From: Streptomyces gardneri
GTDB taxonomy: Bacteria; Actinomycetota; Actinomycetes; Streptomycetales; Streptomycetaceae
NCBI RefSeq assembly: GCF_006539185.1
Contig: NZ_BJMN01000014.1
Location: forward strand, 62,001 to 126,000
Reading direction: 5' to 3'
DNA length: 64,000 bases
The notes beneath the pieces are model-generated. The model was not told the origin of the DNA. It was given only the letters and a program-made list of their open reading frames with translations, and did not search any database. Shown piece by piece: positions 1 through 8,851 of this stretch (position 1 is its first letter; each line of letters begins with the position of its first letter). The position numbers and the translations under genes are program-made.

Positions 1-2
1 CC

Positions 3-407
3 GAACTGCTCGCCTTCGGGCGCGAGATGCACGAGGAGGAGCGGGAGGCCGGGCACGTCGCCCTCCTGGGGCAGCTGCTGGCCGGCGCGCAGGCGCATCC
101 CCTGCTCGCCCCGGCCACCGCCGCCGGGCTCGACCTGTGGATCACCGAGATCGAGGAGGTGCTCGTCCGCGTCCTCGCGGAGACGCCGCTCGCCGAGTTC
201 ACCGACCCCGCCGGGCTCGCCCGCGCGGTCGCCGCGTCCTTCGTCGGCCTCGGGCTCTACGAGGGCGTCGACCCCGCCGGCGCGGAGTCGGCCTTCGCCG
301 CGCTGGAGCAGCTCGGCGCCCTGATGGCGGCCGTCGAGGAGCTGAATCCGGTCGCCCGGAGGGCCGTCACGTACACGCTCCGTCGACAGGGTGGTCGCGG
401 CCGGTAA
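3..407 (+). CDS. TetR-family regulator, C-terminal part (5' end outside window)
   Basis: The reading frame is open from the first bases and ends at TAA 405-407, so this is the tail of a longer gene. The visible ~134 residues are all-helical and Leu/Ala-rich, as in the ligand-binding half of TetR regulators; the helix-turn-helix would lie upstream. The product would be a cytoplasmic repressor. A short imperfect hairpin (445-470) separates it from cslA. The family call rests only on helical composition and C-terminal style, so another helical regulator is possible. Confidence 0.55.
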   Translation, partial: ELLAFGREMHEEEREAGHVALLGQLLAGAQAHPLLAPATAAGLDLWITEIEEVLVRVLAETPLAEFTDPAGLARAVAASFVGLGLYEGVDPAGAESAFAALEQLGALMAAVEELNPVARRAVTYTLRRQGGRGR

Positions 408-444
408 AAACCCTCACTCGGACGACTCCAGTCGACACGCCGAG

Positions 445-470
445 CGATATCCCCTTTTGATGGGGTATCG
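445..470. terminator. Short imperfect hairpin after the TetR tail
   Basis: The arms CGATATCCCC and GGGGTATCG pair with one bulged T around a 7-base loop. It lies 38 bases after the TetR stop and about 28 before cslA, so it could be a weak terminator or an operator overlapping the cslA promoter. Confidence 0.35.
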
Positions 471-497
471 ACCTGTTCGACGACAGCTGGAGGCACC

Positions 498-2309
498 GTG
501 CGGCCGGGAGCCTACGACTACGACACCTACAGCCGACTCGCCGGTCCCCTCACGGAGCCGGACCCGGCGGCCTACACGGTGCAGTACCGAAGTCTGCTCT
601 CCCAGGAGCCGCACCGAATACGAGCCGTCCTGCTCATGTGCCTCGCGCCGCTCCTGTCGGCGCTGCTCCTCGCCTATCTCGTCTGGCCGAGCCACTGGAC
701 CGTCCGCGAGGGCGGCGACCGCTGGCTCGTCCACCTCGACACCGTGATGCTCGTGTCGATCGGCCTCATCTGCTTCTTCATGCTGGTGAACGTCACGTCG
801 ATCGCCCACGCCACGATGGTCGCCCGCGACCCGATACCCGTCCACGCCGAGCCCGGCACCCGCGTCGCCTTCCTCACCACGTACGTCCCGGGCAAGGAAC
901 CGCTCTCCATGGTCCGCCGCACCCTCGAAGGCGCCGTCCTGCTGCGGCACGACGGACCGCTGGACGTCTGGCTCCTCGACGAGGGCGACTCCGATGAGGC
1001 CAAGGCGCTCTGCGCCGAGCTCGGAGTGCGCCACTTCACGCGCGCCGGCGTCCCCGAGTGGAACCGCAGGAAGGGCGTACACAAGGCGAGGACCAAGCAC
1101 GGCAACTACAACGCCTGGCTCGCCATGCACGGCGACGACTACGACTTCTTCGCCGCCGTCGACACCGACCACGTCCCGCTCCCCAACTTCCTGGAGCGGA
1201 TGCTCGGCTACCTCCGCGACCCCGACATCGCCTTCGTCGTCGGACCTCAGGTGTACGGCAACTACACCAACATCGTCACCAAGGCCGCCGAGTCGCAGCA
1301 GTTCCTCTTCCACGCCCTCATCCAGCGGGCCGGGAACCGCTACCGCGCGCCCATGTTCGTCGGCACGAACAACGTCGTCCGGATCGCCGCCCTCCAGCAG
1401 ATCGGCGGCCTGTGCGACTCCATCACCGAGGACATGGCCACCGGCTTCGAACTGCACCGCAGGAAGAACCCGCGCACCGGCCGCTTCTGGCGCTCCGTCT
1501 ACACCCCCGACGTGCTCGCGGTCGGCGAGGGCCCGGCCTCCTGGAGCGACTTCTTCACCCAGCAGCTGCGCTGGTCCCGGGGCACGTACGAGACGATCAT
1601 CAAGCAGTTCTGGAAGGCACCTTTCCGCACCCCGCCGGGCCGCTTCCTCAACTACACCCTGATGCTCGTCTACTACCCGATGACGGCCGTCAACTGGTTC
1701 GTCGGCATCCTCAGCTGCGTCCTCTACCTCTGGCTCGGCGCCTCCGGCACGCAGGTCTCCACCTCGGTGTGGCTGATGATCTACAGCGACGCCGTCGCCC
1801 TCCAGATCGGGCTCTACCTCTGGAACCGGCGGCACAACGTCTCGCCCCACGAACCCGAGGGCTCCGGCGGCCTCGCCGGCATGGCGATGTCCGCGCTCTC
1901 CGCGCCCATCTACCTCAAGTCCCTCGGCTCCGCGGTGCTCCGCACCCGCGGCCGCTTCGTCGTCACCCCCAAGGGCGGCGAGGCCAGCCCCGACCGCGTC
2001 CTCACCTTCCGCGTCCACCTCTACTGGGCGGCGGTCCTCATCGCCTCGCTCGTGGCCTCCGTCCGCTTCGACCACACCCACGCGGCCATGCGCACCTGGG
2101 CGTCCCTCGCCCTCGTCATCGCCCTGGCCCCGGTCACCCTCTGGGCGTTCACGGCCGTGCGGGACCGGCGCGCCCGGAGCGTCAGGGAGCGCGCCCGTGC
2201 CCGGGCCCGCGCCCGCGGTCTCGCCGACGCCCGCGAGGGGGTCGAGGTCATCGCGCCGCACCCGACCGCCCCCGCCGCCCCCGCTCCGACGACGACCGGA
2301 GGGAACTGA
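498..2309 (+). CDS. cslA: Cellulose synthase-like family 2 glycosyltransferase CslA
   Basis: Membrane glycosyltransferase predicted to polymerise a beta-1,4-glucan from a UDP-sugar at hyphal tips. The 603-residue protein has two membrane segments near residues 43-63 and 83-103, then a GT2 domain with the processive hallmarks: Asp in LLDEGDS near 161, DTD at 222-224, TED at 310-312 and QQLRW at 355-359. More membrane segments follow near 380-440 and 510-555, and an Arg/Ala-rich tail is cytoplasmic. GTG 498 is chosen because GGAGG lies 5 bases upstream. The stop is 3 bases before glxA, so the two are probably co-transcribed and translationally coupled. Family knowledge: CslA and GlxA are jointly needed for tip glucan in Streptomyces. 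Confidence 0.93.
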   Translation: MRPGAYDYDTYSRLAGPLTEPDPAAYTVQYRSLLSQEPHRIRAVLLMCLAPLLSALLLAYLVWPSHWTVREGGDRWLVHLDTVMLVSIGLICFFMLVNVTSIAHATMVARDPIPVHAEPGTRVAFLTTYVPGKEPLSMVRRTLEGAVLLRHDGPLDVWLLDEGDSDEAKALCAELGVRHFTRAGVPEWNRRKGVHKARTKHGNYNAWLAMHGDDYDFFAAVDTDHVPLPNFLERMLGYLRDPDIAFVVGPQVYGNYTNIVTKAAESQQFLFHALIQRAGNRYRAPMFVGTNNVVRIAALQQIGGLCDSITEDMATGFELHRRKNPRTGRFWRSVYTPDVLAVGEGPASWSDFFTQQLRWSRGTYETIIKQFWKAPFRTPPGRFLNYTLMLVYYPMTAVNWFVGILSCVLYLWLGASGTQVSTSVWLMIYSDAVALQIGLYLWNRRHNVSPHEPEGSGGLAGMAMSALSAPIYLKSLGSAVLRTRGRFVVTPKGGEASPDRVLTFRVHLYWAAVLIASLVASVRFDHTHAAMRTWASLALVIALAPVTLWAFTAVRDRRARSVRERARARARARGLADAREGVEVIAPHPTAPAAPAPTTTGGN

Positions 2310-2312
2310 GCC

Positions 2313-4274
2313 ATGGCCCACCGGCCGTCGAAGAAGTTCAAGAAGACCCTGCTCGGCAGCGGGGCCGTCGTGGTCCTCGCGGCGCTCAACGCCCCCGCCG
2401 CCGTCTCCTTCGCCGAGGAGAAGTACCACGCGTACAAGATCGCCCAGCCCGGCTACAAGAAGCAGTTCGGCTCCTGGGCGGAGGTGAACGTCCCCGCCGA
2501 GTACCGCATCAACGCCATCCACGCCGCCCTCCTCCACACGGGGAAGGTGCTGCTGATCGCCGGTTCGGGCAACGACCAGAAGAACTTCGACGCGGGGACC
2601 TTCGAGACGATCCTCTGGGACCCCGCGAAGAACACCTTCAAGAAGATCCCCACCCCCGTGGACTTCTTCTGCTCCGGCCACACCCAGCTCCCCGACGGGC
2701 GACTGCTCGTCGCCGGCGGCACCGCCCGGTACGAGGTCCTCGAGGACGGGGTCGAGAAGGCCGGCGGCGGCATGCGGGTCAAGAACGAGAGCCCCGACAA
2801 GGCGGTCACCCTCAAGAAGGGCACCGTCTTCCGCTCCCCGTCCGGGGTCGAGTACGTCTCCAAGTTCGACGTCACCGTCCCCAAGGCCAAGCGCGAGTTC
2901 GAGATCTCGTACTTCAAGAGCGGCCAGATGAAGCCGTGGAAGACCAAGGTCACCGCCGCCGAGACGCGGGTCTTCGTCGAGGCCACGAAGGCGGGCCCGC
3001 AGGCCCTCACCACCGAGGCCGCGCAGTACGAGGTCGTCGGCCTCAAGGGCGAGGAGGCCGACAACGTCTACGGACTCGCGCAGAAGCTCACCACCGAGAA
3101 GCAGGACTTCCAGGGCATCAAGGGCGCCTACGAGTTCGACCCCCGGGCCGAGAAGTACATCCCCGTGGCCCCCATGAAGGACGCCCGCTGGTACCCCACC
3201 CTCGTCACCCTCCAGGACGGCAAGGTCCTCGCCGTCTCCGGGCTCAACGACGTCGGCGACGTCGTCCCCGGCGACAACGAGATCTACGACCCCGCGACCA
3301 AGAAGTGGACCAAAGGCCCCTTCCGCTACTTCCCCACCTACCCCTCCCTCTTCCTCACCAAGGGCGGCAAGCTCCTCTACACCGGCTCCAACGCCGGCTA
3401 CGGCCCCGCCGAGAAGGGCCGCGAACCCGGCCTGTGGGACCTGAAGAAGAACTCCTTCACCAAGCTCGGCGGGCTCACCGACCCCGACCAGCTGGAGACC
3501 TCCGCCTCCCTGATGCTGCCGCCCGTCCAGAACCAGAAGGTCATGGTCCTCGGCGGCGGCGGGGTCGGCGAGTCCGCGAAGTCCACCGCCCGCACCTCGA
3601 TCGTCGACCTCTCCAAGGACAGCCCCGTCTTCACCGACGGACCCGCGCTCCCGCAGGGCACCCGCTACCTCAGCAGCGTCCTGCTGCCCGACGACACCGT
3701 CTTCACCAGCGGCGGCTCCGAGGAGTACCGGGGCCGCAGCGGCAGCGACATCCTCAAGGCCCAGTTCTACGACCCGAGGACCAACGCCTTCGCCGAGGCC
3801 GCGGAACCCACCGTCGGCCGCAACTACCACTCCGAGGCGCTGCTGCTCCCCGACGGCCGGGTCGCCACCTTCGGCTCCGACCCGCTCTTCGACGACAAGG
3901 ACAACACCAAGCTCGGTACGTTCGAACAGCGCATCGAGGTCTTCACCCCGCCCTACCTCCACCAGGCGGGCACCGACCGGCCCGCCCTGGGGGAGGGCCC
4001 GCGGGAGCTCGACCAGAACGGCCGCGCCACCTTCAGGACCGCCGACGCCGGACGGATCGTCAAAGCCCGGCTGATGCGGCCCAGCGCCGTCACCCACACA
4101 ACGGACGTCGAGCAGCGCTCGGTGGAGCTCGGCCTGACGAAGGGGCAGGACGGGAAGACGGTCACCGTCGACGTACCGCAGGACCGCACGCTCGTGCCGC
4201 CCGGCTGGTACATGCTCTTCGTGACGGACGCGAACGGCATTCCGAGCGAGGCGAAGTGGATCCAGGTGGGGTGA
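2313..4274 (+). CDS. glxA: Radical copper oxidase GlxA (galactose oxidase-like)
   Basis: Mono-copper oxidase of the galactose oxidase/glyoxal oxidase family with a Cys-Tyr crosslinked cofactor, membrane-anchored and facing outward. The N-terminus has a basic stretch and one hydrophobic segment (12-33), an anchor or signal. Active-site elements are visible: Cys120 in FFCSGH, Trp293-Tyr294 in RWYPT, Tyr505-His506 in RNYHS and His595 in VTHTTD. Kelch-type repeats fill the middle and a C-terminal immunoglobulin-like domain ends the protein. A GGAGGG ribosome site lies inside the end of cslA, supporting coupled expression. Family knowledge: GlxA modifies or deposits the CslA glucan and needs copper delivery for morphogenesis. 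At 653 residues it has the normal family length. Confidence 0.94.
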   Translation: MAHRPSKKFKKTLLGSGAVVVLAALNAPAAVSFAEEKYHAYKIAQPGYKKQFGSWAEVNVPAEYRINAIHAALLHTGKVLLIAGSGNDQKNFDAGTFETILWDPAKNTFKKIPTPVDFFCSGHTQLPDGRLLVAGGTARYEVLEDGVEKAGGGMRVKNESPDKAVTLKKGTVFRSPSGVEYVSKFDVTVPKAKREFEISYFKSGQMKPWKTKVTAAETRVFVEATKAGPQALTTEAAQYEVVGLKGEEADNVYGLAQKLTTEKQDFQGIKGAYEFDPRAEKYIPVAPMKDARWYPTLVTLQDGKVLAVSGLNDVGDVVPGDNEIYDPATKKWTKGPFRYFPTYPSLFLTKGGKLLYTGSNAGYGPAEKGREPGLWDLKKNSFTKLGGLTDPDQLETSASLMLPPVQNQKVMVLGGGGVGESAKSTARTSIVDLSKDSPVFTDGPALPQGTRYLSSVLLPDDTVFTSGGSEEYRGRSGSDILKAQFYDPRTNAFAEAAEPTVGRNYHSEALLLPDGRVATFGSDPLFDDKDNTKLGTFEQRIEVFTPPYLHQAGTDRPALGEGPRELDQNGRATFRTADAGRIVKARLMRPSAVTHTTDVEQRSVELGLTKGQDGKTVTVDVPQDRTLVPPGWYMLFVTDANGIPSEAKWIQVG

Positions 4275-4309
4275 GCGCGGCCCGTGGGGTGAGCGCGTCC
4301 ACGGGGTGA

Positions 4310-5326
4310 CTACGCCTTGGCGCGGCGGGCGAGGCCCAGGGCGTACTCCGGCCACCACGTCCCGGCGGCCGGGCCGCCCCGGCACTGACCGTCCGAGTCG
4401 CCGGGGCGCTTGATCCACAGATACGCGTCGACCAGCTCGTCCCCGGTCCGGTCCGTCGGCGGTACACCGAGGGACCGGCCCGGCGGATTGCACCAGGCCT
4501 CCGCCCGGTTGCCCGGGAGGGGGCCGGCGCCGTTGCGGCTGGTGTCCACCGTGAAGTGGGCGCCGCCGAGCAGCCCCGACAGCGTCGCGCCGAAGCCCTT
4601 CACCGTGTCGTTCGTCTGGAAGTTGGAGACGTTCAGCGAGAAGCCGTCCGCGCGGGCGACGCCCGCCCGGCGCAGTGGCTCCGCCAGCTTGCCCGGGTCG
4701 TCGATCCACGCAGGATTGCCCGCGTCCAGATAGACCCGGGTGTGCGGCTGCCGCTTGAGCCGCACGATCGCCTCGGCGAGCAGCCCGTAACGCTCGTCGT
4801 GGTACTGCGACGGGGTGCAGCCGTCCACGATGTGCGGCACCGCGTCCGGCTCCAGGACGACGATCGCGGGGGAGTCCCCGATCGCGGAGGCGAAGGAGTC
4901 GACCCAGTTCCGGTAGGCCTGGGCGTCGTGCGAGCCGCCCGCCGAGTACATCCCGCAGTCGCGGTGCGGGATGTTGTACGCGACGAAGACCGGGGTCCGG
5001 CCCTCGGCCGTCGCGCCCCGGACCGCGCGCGTCACCTCGGGGACGGGGTCGTCCCCGGCCGGCCAGTCCGCGACCGGCCGCTCCGCGATCCGCTTCAGGA
5101 TCTCGGCGTCCTCGGTCCTGCCCTGCGCCTCGTACGTCCTGACCTGCTTCGCCGCGTCGCTCTCCGGGTCGACCCAGAAGGGCGAACCGGCGGAGGGGGC
5201 CGGCGCCTCGCTGCGCGTGGACGGCGGGCCGACAGGACCCTTCGGGGGCTCGTCCTCGCCGCACCCGGTCAGGAGCAGCGCGGAGACGAGGGTCAGGGCG
5301 GCGGCGGTGACGGTGCGGCGGGACAT
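4310..5326 (-). CDS. cslZ: GH6 endoglucanase-like lipoprotein CslZ
   Basis: Predicted lipid-anchored family 6 glycoside hydrolase that may trim or release the glucan made by CslA. A lipobox LLLTGC puts the lipidated Cys at 22, followed by a Pro/Ser-rich linker. GH6 motifs are present: YNIPHRDC with the catalytic-type Asp123, VVLEPDAV with Asp161, then NVSNFQTN and DTSRNGAGP. Start ATG 5326 precedes a clear lipoprotein signal. It is convergent with glxA, only 35 bases between stops, and that gap holds a direct repeat of GGGGTGAGCGCG. The 338-residue length is normal for a single GH6 domain. Assignment as cslZ rests on its position beside cslA-glxA. Confidence 0.9.
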   Translation of the reverse strand: MSRRTVTAAALTLVSALLLTGCGEDEPPKGPVGPPSTRSEAPAPSAGSPFWVDPESDAAKQVRTYEAQGRTEDAEILKRIAERPVADWPAGDDPVPEVTRAVRGATAEGRTPVFVAYNIPHRDCGMYSAGGSHDAQAYRNWVDSFASAIGDSPAIVVLEPDAVPHIVDGCTPSQYHDERYGLLAEAIVRLKRQPHTRVYLDAGNPAWIDDPGKLAEPLRRAGVARADGFSLNVSNFQTNDTVKGFGATLSGLLGGAHFTVDTSRNGAGPLPGNRAEAWCNPPGRSLGVPPTDRTGDELVDAYLWIKRPGDSDGQCRGGPAAGTWWPEYALGLARRAKA

Positions 5327-5410
5327 CCGGCCCCCAGGGTCGGGTACGCCGGTACGGCGGGGCGTACGGGTACGGGGTTCAGGACAATCGGCGCCATCGT
5401 GACATATCGG

Positions 5411-6403
5411 TCAGTCGGTTCCGGGCTGCGACACCGCGATGCCCAGCGGTGTCCGCTCGTACAGCACCTGGTGGCCGTACCGCCGGGACGCCAGCAGCCC
5501 CGCGTCCCGCAGCACCGACAGATGCGCGGAGACGGAGGAGGGCGCCCGGCCGAGGAGATGGGCCAGCGCCGTCGTCCCCATCGGCTCCGTCAGCGCGCAC
5601 AGCACGTCCGCCCGCACCGGTCCGAGGAGGCGCCCGAGGGCCTCCGGCGTGCGGTCCCGGGGCTCGGCCCACAGCCCGCCGATCCCGCGCGCCGGGTAGG
5701 CCACGGTCGGCTGCCACGGCGGATCGAAACCGCTCACCACATCGGGCCAGGTGAAGACCGAGGGCATGAGGACGAGCCCCTGCCCGTCCAGCGGACGGTC
5801 GTGCTCCCCGGCGTAGGCGACCTGGAGGGTGGCCGTCTCGGCGGCCCAGGCGAAGGCCGGGTGCAGCTCGCTCAGGAGCCGTTCGAGCCCGCCCTCGGCG
5901 AGCCGGCGCGAGTGGTACGCCACATCCGCCTCCAGGAGCGCCCGCAGCCGGGGCCACTCGGGCGCGATCAGCGCCTCCCAGGCGGCCTGGAGGAGTGCGG
6001 ACAGCCGCCGTACGCCGTCGGCCGGATCGGCAAGGAGTCGCCGCCCCTCCTCGGTGGCGGCCGCTCCCGGCGTCTCGGCGAGCGCCCGCTCGAAGTCGAC
6101 GAGCGCGAGGGCCGGGTCGGTCTCCCGTACGGCCGTGATCTCCTCGTCGAAGGTGGCGGCGGGCCCGAGCGGCGGCGGGTAGAGGAAGTCCGGGCTGTGC
6201 CCGCGGAGCGGCATGAGGAGCTGGAGCGGCCCGAGGTCGAGCCCCCGCGCGGCGCCCGCGATCCGCCGCATCCACGGCAGGTGGTAGCTCTGCTGCCGGG
6301 GCCGGGCGAGGACCCGGACGGCGGAGTGGGTCTCCCAGAGCGGCGAGATCGCGAAGCGGATCCGCAGCGGGTCGGCCTCGCCGAAGCGCAGGTGGTACGG
6401 CAC
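5411..6403 (-). CDS. ArsR-like winged-helix regulator with DUF5937-type N-terminus
   Basis: Cytoplasmic transcription regulator of 330 residues. The N-terminal ~230 residues form an alpha-rich domain seen in large actinobacterial ArsR relatives, and the C-terminal ~80 residues are a winged helix (VRADVLCAL, LGRAPSSVSAHLSVLRDAGLL, then a wing with RRYGHQVLYER). GTG 6403 is chosen because AGGGGAGGG lies just upstream; an upstream extension is low-complexity and shares DNA with the neighbouring gene's start. It is divergent from an MFS exporter with 82 bases between starts, so it probably regulates that exporter and itself. No Cys metal site is evident in the HTH. Confidence 0.82.
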   Translation of the reverse strand: MPYHLRFGEADPLRIRFAISPLWETHSAVRVLARPRQQSYHLPWMRRIAGAARGLDLGPLQLLMPLRGHSPDFLYPPPLGPAATFDEEITAVRETDPALALVDFERALAETPGAAATEEGRRLLADPADGVRRLSALLQAAWEALIAPEWPRLRALLEADVAYHSRRLAEGGLERLLSELHPAFAWAAETATLQVAYAGEHDRPLDGQGLVLMPSVFTWPDVVSGFDPPWQPTVAYPARGIGGLWAEPRDRTPEALGRLLGPVRADVLCALTEPMGTTALAHLLGRAPSSVSAHLSVLRDAGLLASRRYGHQVLYERTPLGIAVSQPGTD

Positions 6404-6485
6404 GGGGGCCCTCCCCTGGAGCGCGGAACATTCGTGTGGAGCCGAAAGTCTAGGGCGGAGGCCCGTACGGCGGCACGCTGCCGCC

Positions 6486-7883
6486 ATGCCGAAGCACGAC
6501 TCCCCGCACCCACCCCTGCCCCCTGCCGCGGCACCGCCCACCGTCCCGGCATCGCCCGACGCGCCGACATCGCCCACTGCCGCGACACCGCCCACCGCCC
6601 CGACACCGCCCACCGCGCCGACTTCGCCCACCGCCGCGCCTCCCGCTCCCGCCTCCGCCCCCGCTCCCGCTGCGGCCCCCGTCGGGGCCGCCGGCCCCGG
6701 CTATCGGGCCGTGTTCCGGGTGCGGGAGTTCCGGTTCGTCTTCGTGGCGCACCTGTTCTCGCTGCTCGGGGTCGTCGTCAGCGAGCTCGCGCTCACCGTG
6801 CTCGTCTACGACCTCACCCGCTCCCCGCTTCTCTCCTCCCTCACCTTCGCCCTCGGCTTCCTCCCCTACCTCCTCGGCGGCACCCTCCTGGCCGGTCTCA
6901 CCGACCGCCTCCCGCCCCGCCGGATCCTCGTCGTCTGCGACCTCGTCTGCGCCGCCTGCGTCGCCGTGATGACCGTCCCCGCGACCCCCGTCGCCGTCCT
7001 GCTCGCCCTGCGCTGTGCCATCGCCGTCGTCTCGCCGGTCTTCAACGGCACCCGCATGGCGACCCTCGCCGACATCCTCGGCGAGGGAGACCTCTTCGTC
7101 CTCGGCCGCTCCCTCCTGCGGATCGTCTCGCAGAGCGCCCTCCTCACCGGCTTCGCCGTCGGCGGCGTGCTCCTCACCGTCGTACCGCCGCGCGGCGCCC
7201 TCGCCGTCACCGCCGTCACCTTCCTCGTCTCGGCGGTGCTGCTGCGCCTCGGCACCGTCCGCCGGCCCGCCCGCGCCGCCGGGAAGGCCGCCGCGAGCGG
7301 GCTCGCCGGGACGTGGGCCGTGCTGCGGAACCGGCGGGTGCGCGCGCTGATGCTGATGTTCTGGGTGCCGCCGCTCTTCGCCGTCGTACCGGAGGCGCTC
7401 GCCGCCCCCTACGCCGACGAGATCGGCGTCTCCACCGCCTCCCTCGGCCTCCTGATGTGCGCGCTGCCCGTCGGGACCATCGCGGGCGAGCTCTTCGCGG
7501 GGTCCTTCCTCGGTGCGGCGACCCGCTCCCGGATCGTGCTCCCGCTCGCGGTGACCGGCGTCCTCCCGTATCTCCTCTACGCCCCCGAGCCCGGCGTCGC
7601 GCTCGCGGTCGTCGCGCTCTTCCTGGCGGGCGCCACCGGCGCGTACACCCTCGGCCTCGACGCCTGGTTCGTCGCCGCGGTCCCGGAGGAGCAGCGGGGG
7701 AGGGCCATGACCCTGATGACGGCGGGGATGATGACCGTCCAGGGCGTCGGCATGGCGGGCGCCGGGATCGCGGCCGAGTTCGCCCCCGTGCACACGGTCG
7801 TCGCGGGCACGGGCGTCGTCGGCACGCTCTGTCTGCTCGCCGCCGCGGCGGAGCTGAGGGCCTCCGGTGCGACCGAGAAATGA
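6486..7883 (+). CDS. MFS transporter with low-complexity Pro/Thr/Ala N-terminus
   Basis: Predicted proton-driven exporter, 465 residues with about 12 membrane segments beginning near residue 78. The MFS signature between segments 2 and 3 is seen as LAGLTDRLPPRR. The first ~70 residues are an unusual repeat of Pro/Ala/Thr/Ser, encoded by repeated CGCCCACCGC-type units, with no ribosome site of note before ATG 6486. A shorter start is possible, but no good in-frame alternative lies before segment 1. Divergent placement from the ArsR-like gene suggests control by that regulator. The substrate cannot be told from sequence. Confidence 0.85.
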   Translation: MPKHDSPHPPLPPAAAPPTVPASPDAPTSPTAATPPTAPTPPTAPTSPTAAPPAPASAPAPAAAPVGAAGPGYRAVFRVREFRFVFVAHLFSLLGVVVSELALTVLVYDLTRSPLLSSLTFALGFLPYLLGGTLLAGLTDRLPPRRILVVCDLVCAACVAVMTVPATPVAVLLALRCAIAVVSPVFNGTRMATLADILGEGDLFVLGRSLLRIVSQSALLTGFAVGGVLLTVVPPRGALAVTAVTFLVSAVLLRLGTVRRPARAAGKAAASGLAGTWAVLRNRRVRALMLMFWVPPLFAVVPEALAAPYADEIGVSTASLGLLMCALPVGTIAGELFAGSFLGAATRSRIVLPLAVTGVLPYLLYAPEPGVALAVVALFLAGATGAYTLGLDAWFVAAVPEEQRGRAMTLMTAGMMTVQGVGMAGAGIAAEFAPVHTVVAGTGVVGTLCLLAAAAELRASGATEK

Positions 7884-7925
7884 GACGGGGCTGACCGCCA
7901 AGTTCCCCATGGGTAAGGTCGACGC

Positions 7926-8435
7926 GTGCCGAAGCCGCTCAGTCTCCCCTTCGACCCCATCGCCCGCGCCGACGAACTGTGGCAGAAGCGCTGGGGCCCG
8001 GTCCCGTCGATGGCCGCGATCACCTCGATCATGCGCGCCCACCAGATCCTCCTCGCGGAGGTCGACGCCGTCGTCAAGCCGTACGGGCTGACCTTCGCGC
8101 GGTACGAGGCCCTGGTCCTGCTCACCTTCTCCAAGGCGGGCGAGCTGCCGATGTCCAAGATCGGCGAGCGGCTGATGGTGCACCCCACCTCGGTGACGAA
8201 CACGGTCGACCGGCTCGTGAAGTCGGGCCTGGTCGCCAAGCGCCCGAACCCCAACGACGGCCGCGGCACCCTCGCGACCATCACCGAGAAGGGGCGCGAG
8301 GTGGTCGAGTCCGCGACCCGCGACCTGATGGAGATGGAGTTCGGTCTCAGCACGTACGACGCCGAGGAGTGCGGCGAGATCTTCGCGATGCTGCGTCCGC
8401 TGCGGGTCGGCGCGCACGATTTCGACGAGAGCTGA
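7926..8435 (+). CDS. MarR-family transcriptional regulator
   Basis: Cytoplasmic dimeric winged-helix regulator of 169 residues. The HTH core is LPMSKIGERLMVHPTSVTNT (about residues 77-96), followed by the wing with DRLVKSGLVAKRPNPNDGRG, the standard MarR D-R/K-R salt pattern. The start is GTG 7926. It follows the MFS gene by 42 bases and precedes a DUF3817 gene and icmA. This order of MarR, DUF3817 and icmA is, as I recall, conserved in Streptomyces, so its target could be the exporter upstream or the acyl-CoA gene downstream. Confidence 0.9.
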   Translation: MPKPLSLPFDPIARADELWQKRWGPVPSMAAITSIMRAHQILLAEVDAVVKPYGLTFARYEALVLLTFSKAGELPMSKIGERLMVHPTSVTNTVDRLVKSGLVAKRPNPNDGRGTLATITEKGREVVESATRDLMEMEFGLSTYDAEECGEIFAMLRPLRVGAHDFDES

Positions 8436-8478
8436 CCCGCGCGAAGATCGCCCGGAACGTGCCGTTACGCTCGACGGC

Positions 8479-8811
8479 ATGAAATCCAGCGTGCTGACCC
8501 GCTACCGCGTCATGTCCTACGTGACCGCCGTCATGCTGCTCGTGCTCTGCACCTGCATGATCTTCAAGTACGGGTTCGACAAGGGCGAGGACGTGACCTT
8601 CATGGTCTCCCAGGCCCACGGCATCCTCTACATCATCTACCTGGTCTTCGCCTTCGATCTGGGCTCCAAGGCGAAGTGGCCGTTCGGCAAGCTCCTCTGG
8701 GTGCTGCTGTCCGGGACGATTCCCTTCGCCGCGTTCTTCGTCGAGCGCAAGGTCGTCCGTGAGACGTTGCCGCTGGTCAGCGGCGTGCAGCCGGAGCCGG
8801 TCAAGGCCTGA
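8479..8811 (+). CDS. DUF3817 family small integral membrane protein
   Basis: A 110-residue protein with three hydrophobic segments (about 11-30, 44-62 and 71-90) and a short charged tail, typical of DUF3817, for which no function is established. There is no convincing ribosome site before ATG 8479, but TTACGCT ends 8 bases upstream (8464-8470), a good -10 hexamer position for a leaderless transcript. It lies 43 bases after the MarR gene and is followed by a 10-bp-stem terminator. I infer independent transcription from the MarR gene. Confidence 0.85.
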   Translation: MKSSVLTRYRVMSYVTAVMLLVLCTCMIFKYGFDKGEDVTFMVSQAHGILYIIYLVFAFDLGSKAKWPFGKLLWVLLSGTIPFAAFFVERKVVRETLPLVSGVQPEPVKA

Positions 8812-8816
8812 CCCCC

Positions 8817-8840
8817 ACCTCCGCACGTATGTGCGGAGGT
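8817..8840 (+). terminator. Terminator hairpin after the DUF3817 gene
   Basis: A perfect 10-bp stem (ACCTCCGCAC / GTGCGGAGGT) with GTAT loop begins 5 bases after the stop codon and is followed by TTTG. It isolates icmA from upstream transcription. Confidence 0.75.
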
Positions 8841-8851
8841 TTGCCATCGAC

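Noticed and set aside
414..5264. Very long open frame on the minus strand opposite cslA and glxA
   Set aside because: It has no recognisable domain, is Arg/Gly/Pro-rich and mirrors the third-position GC of the real plus-strand genes. It is a shadow frame.
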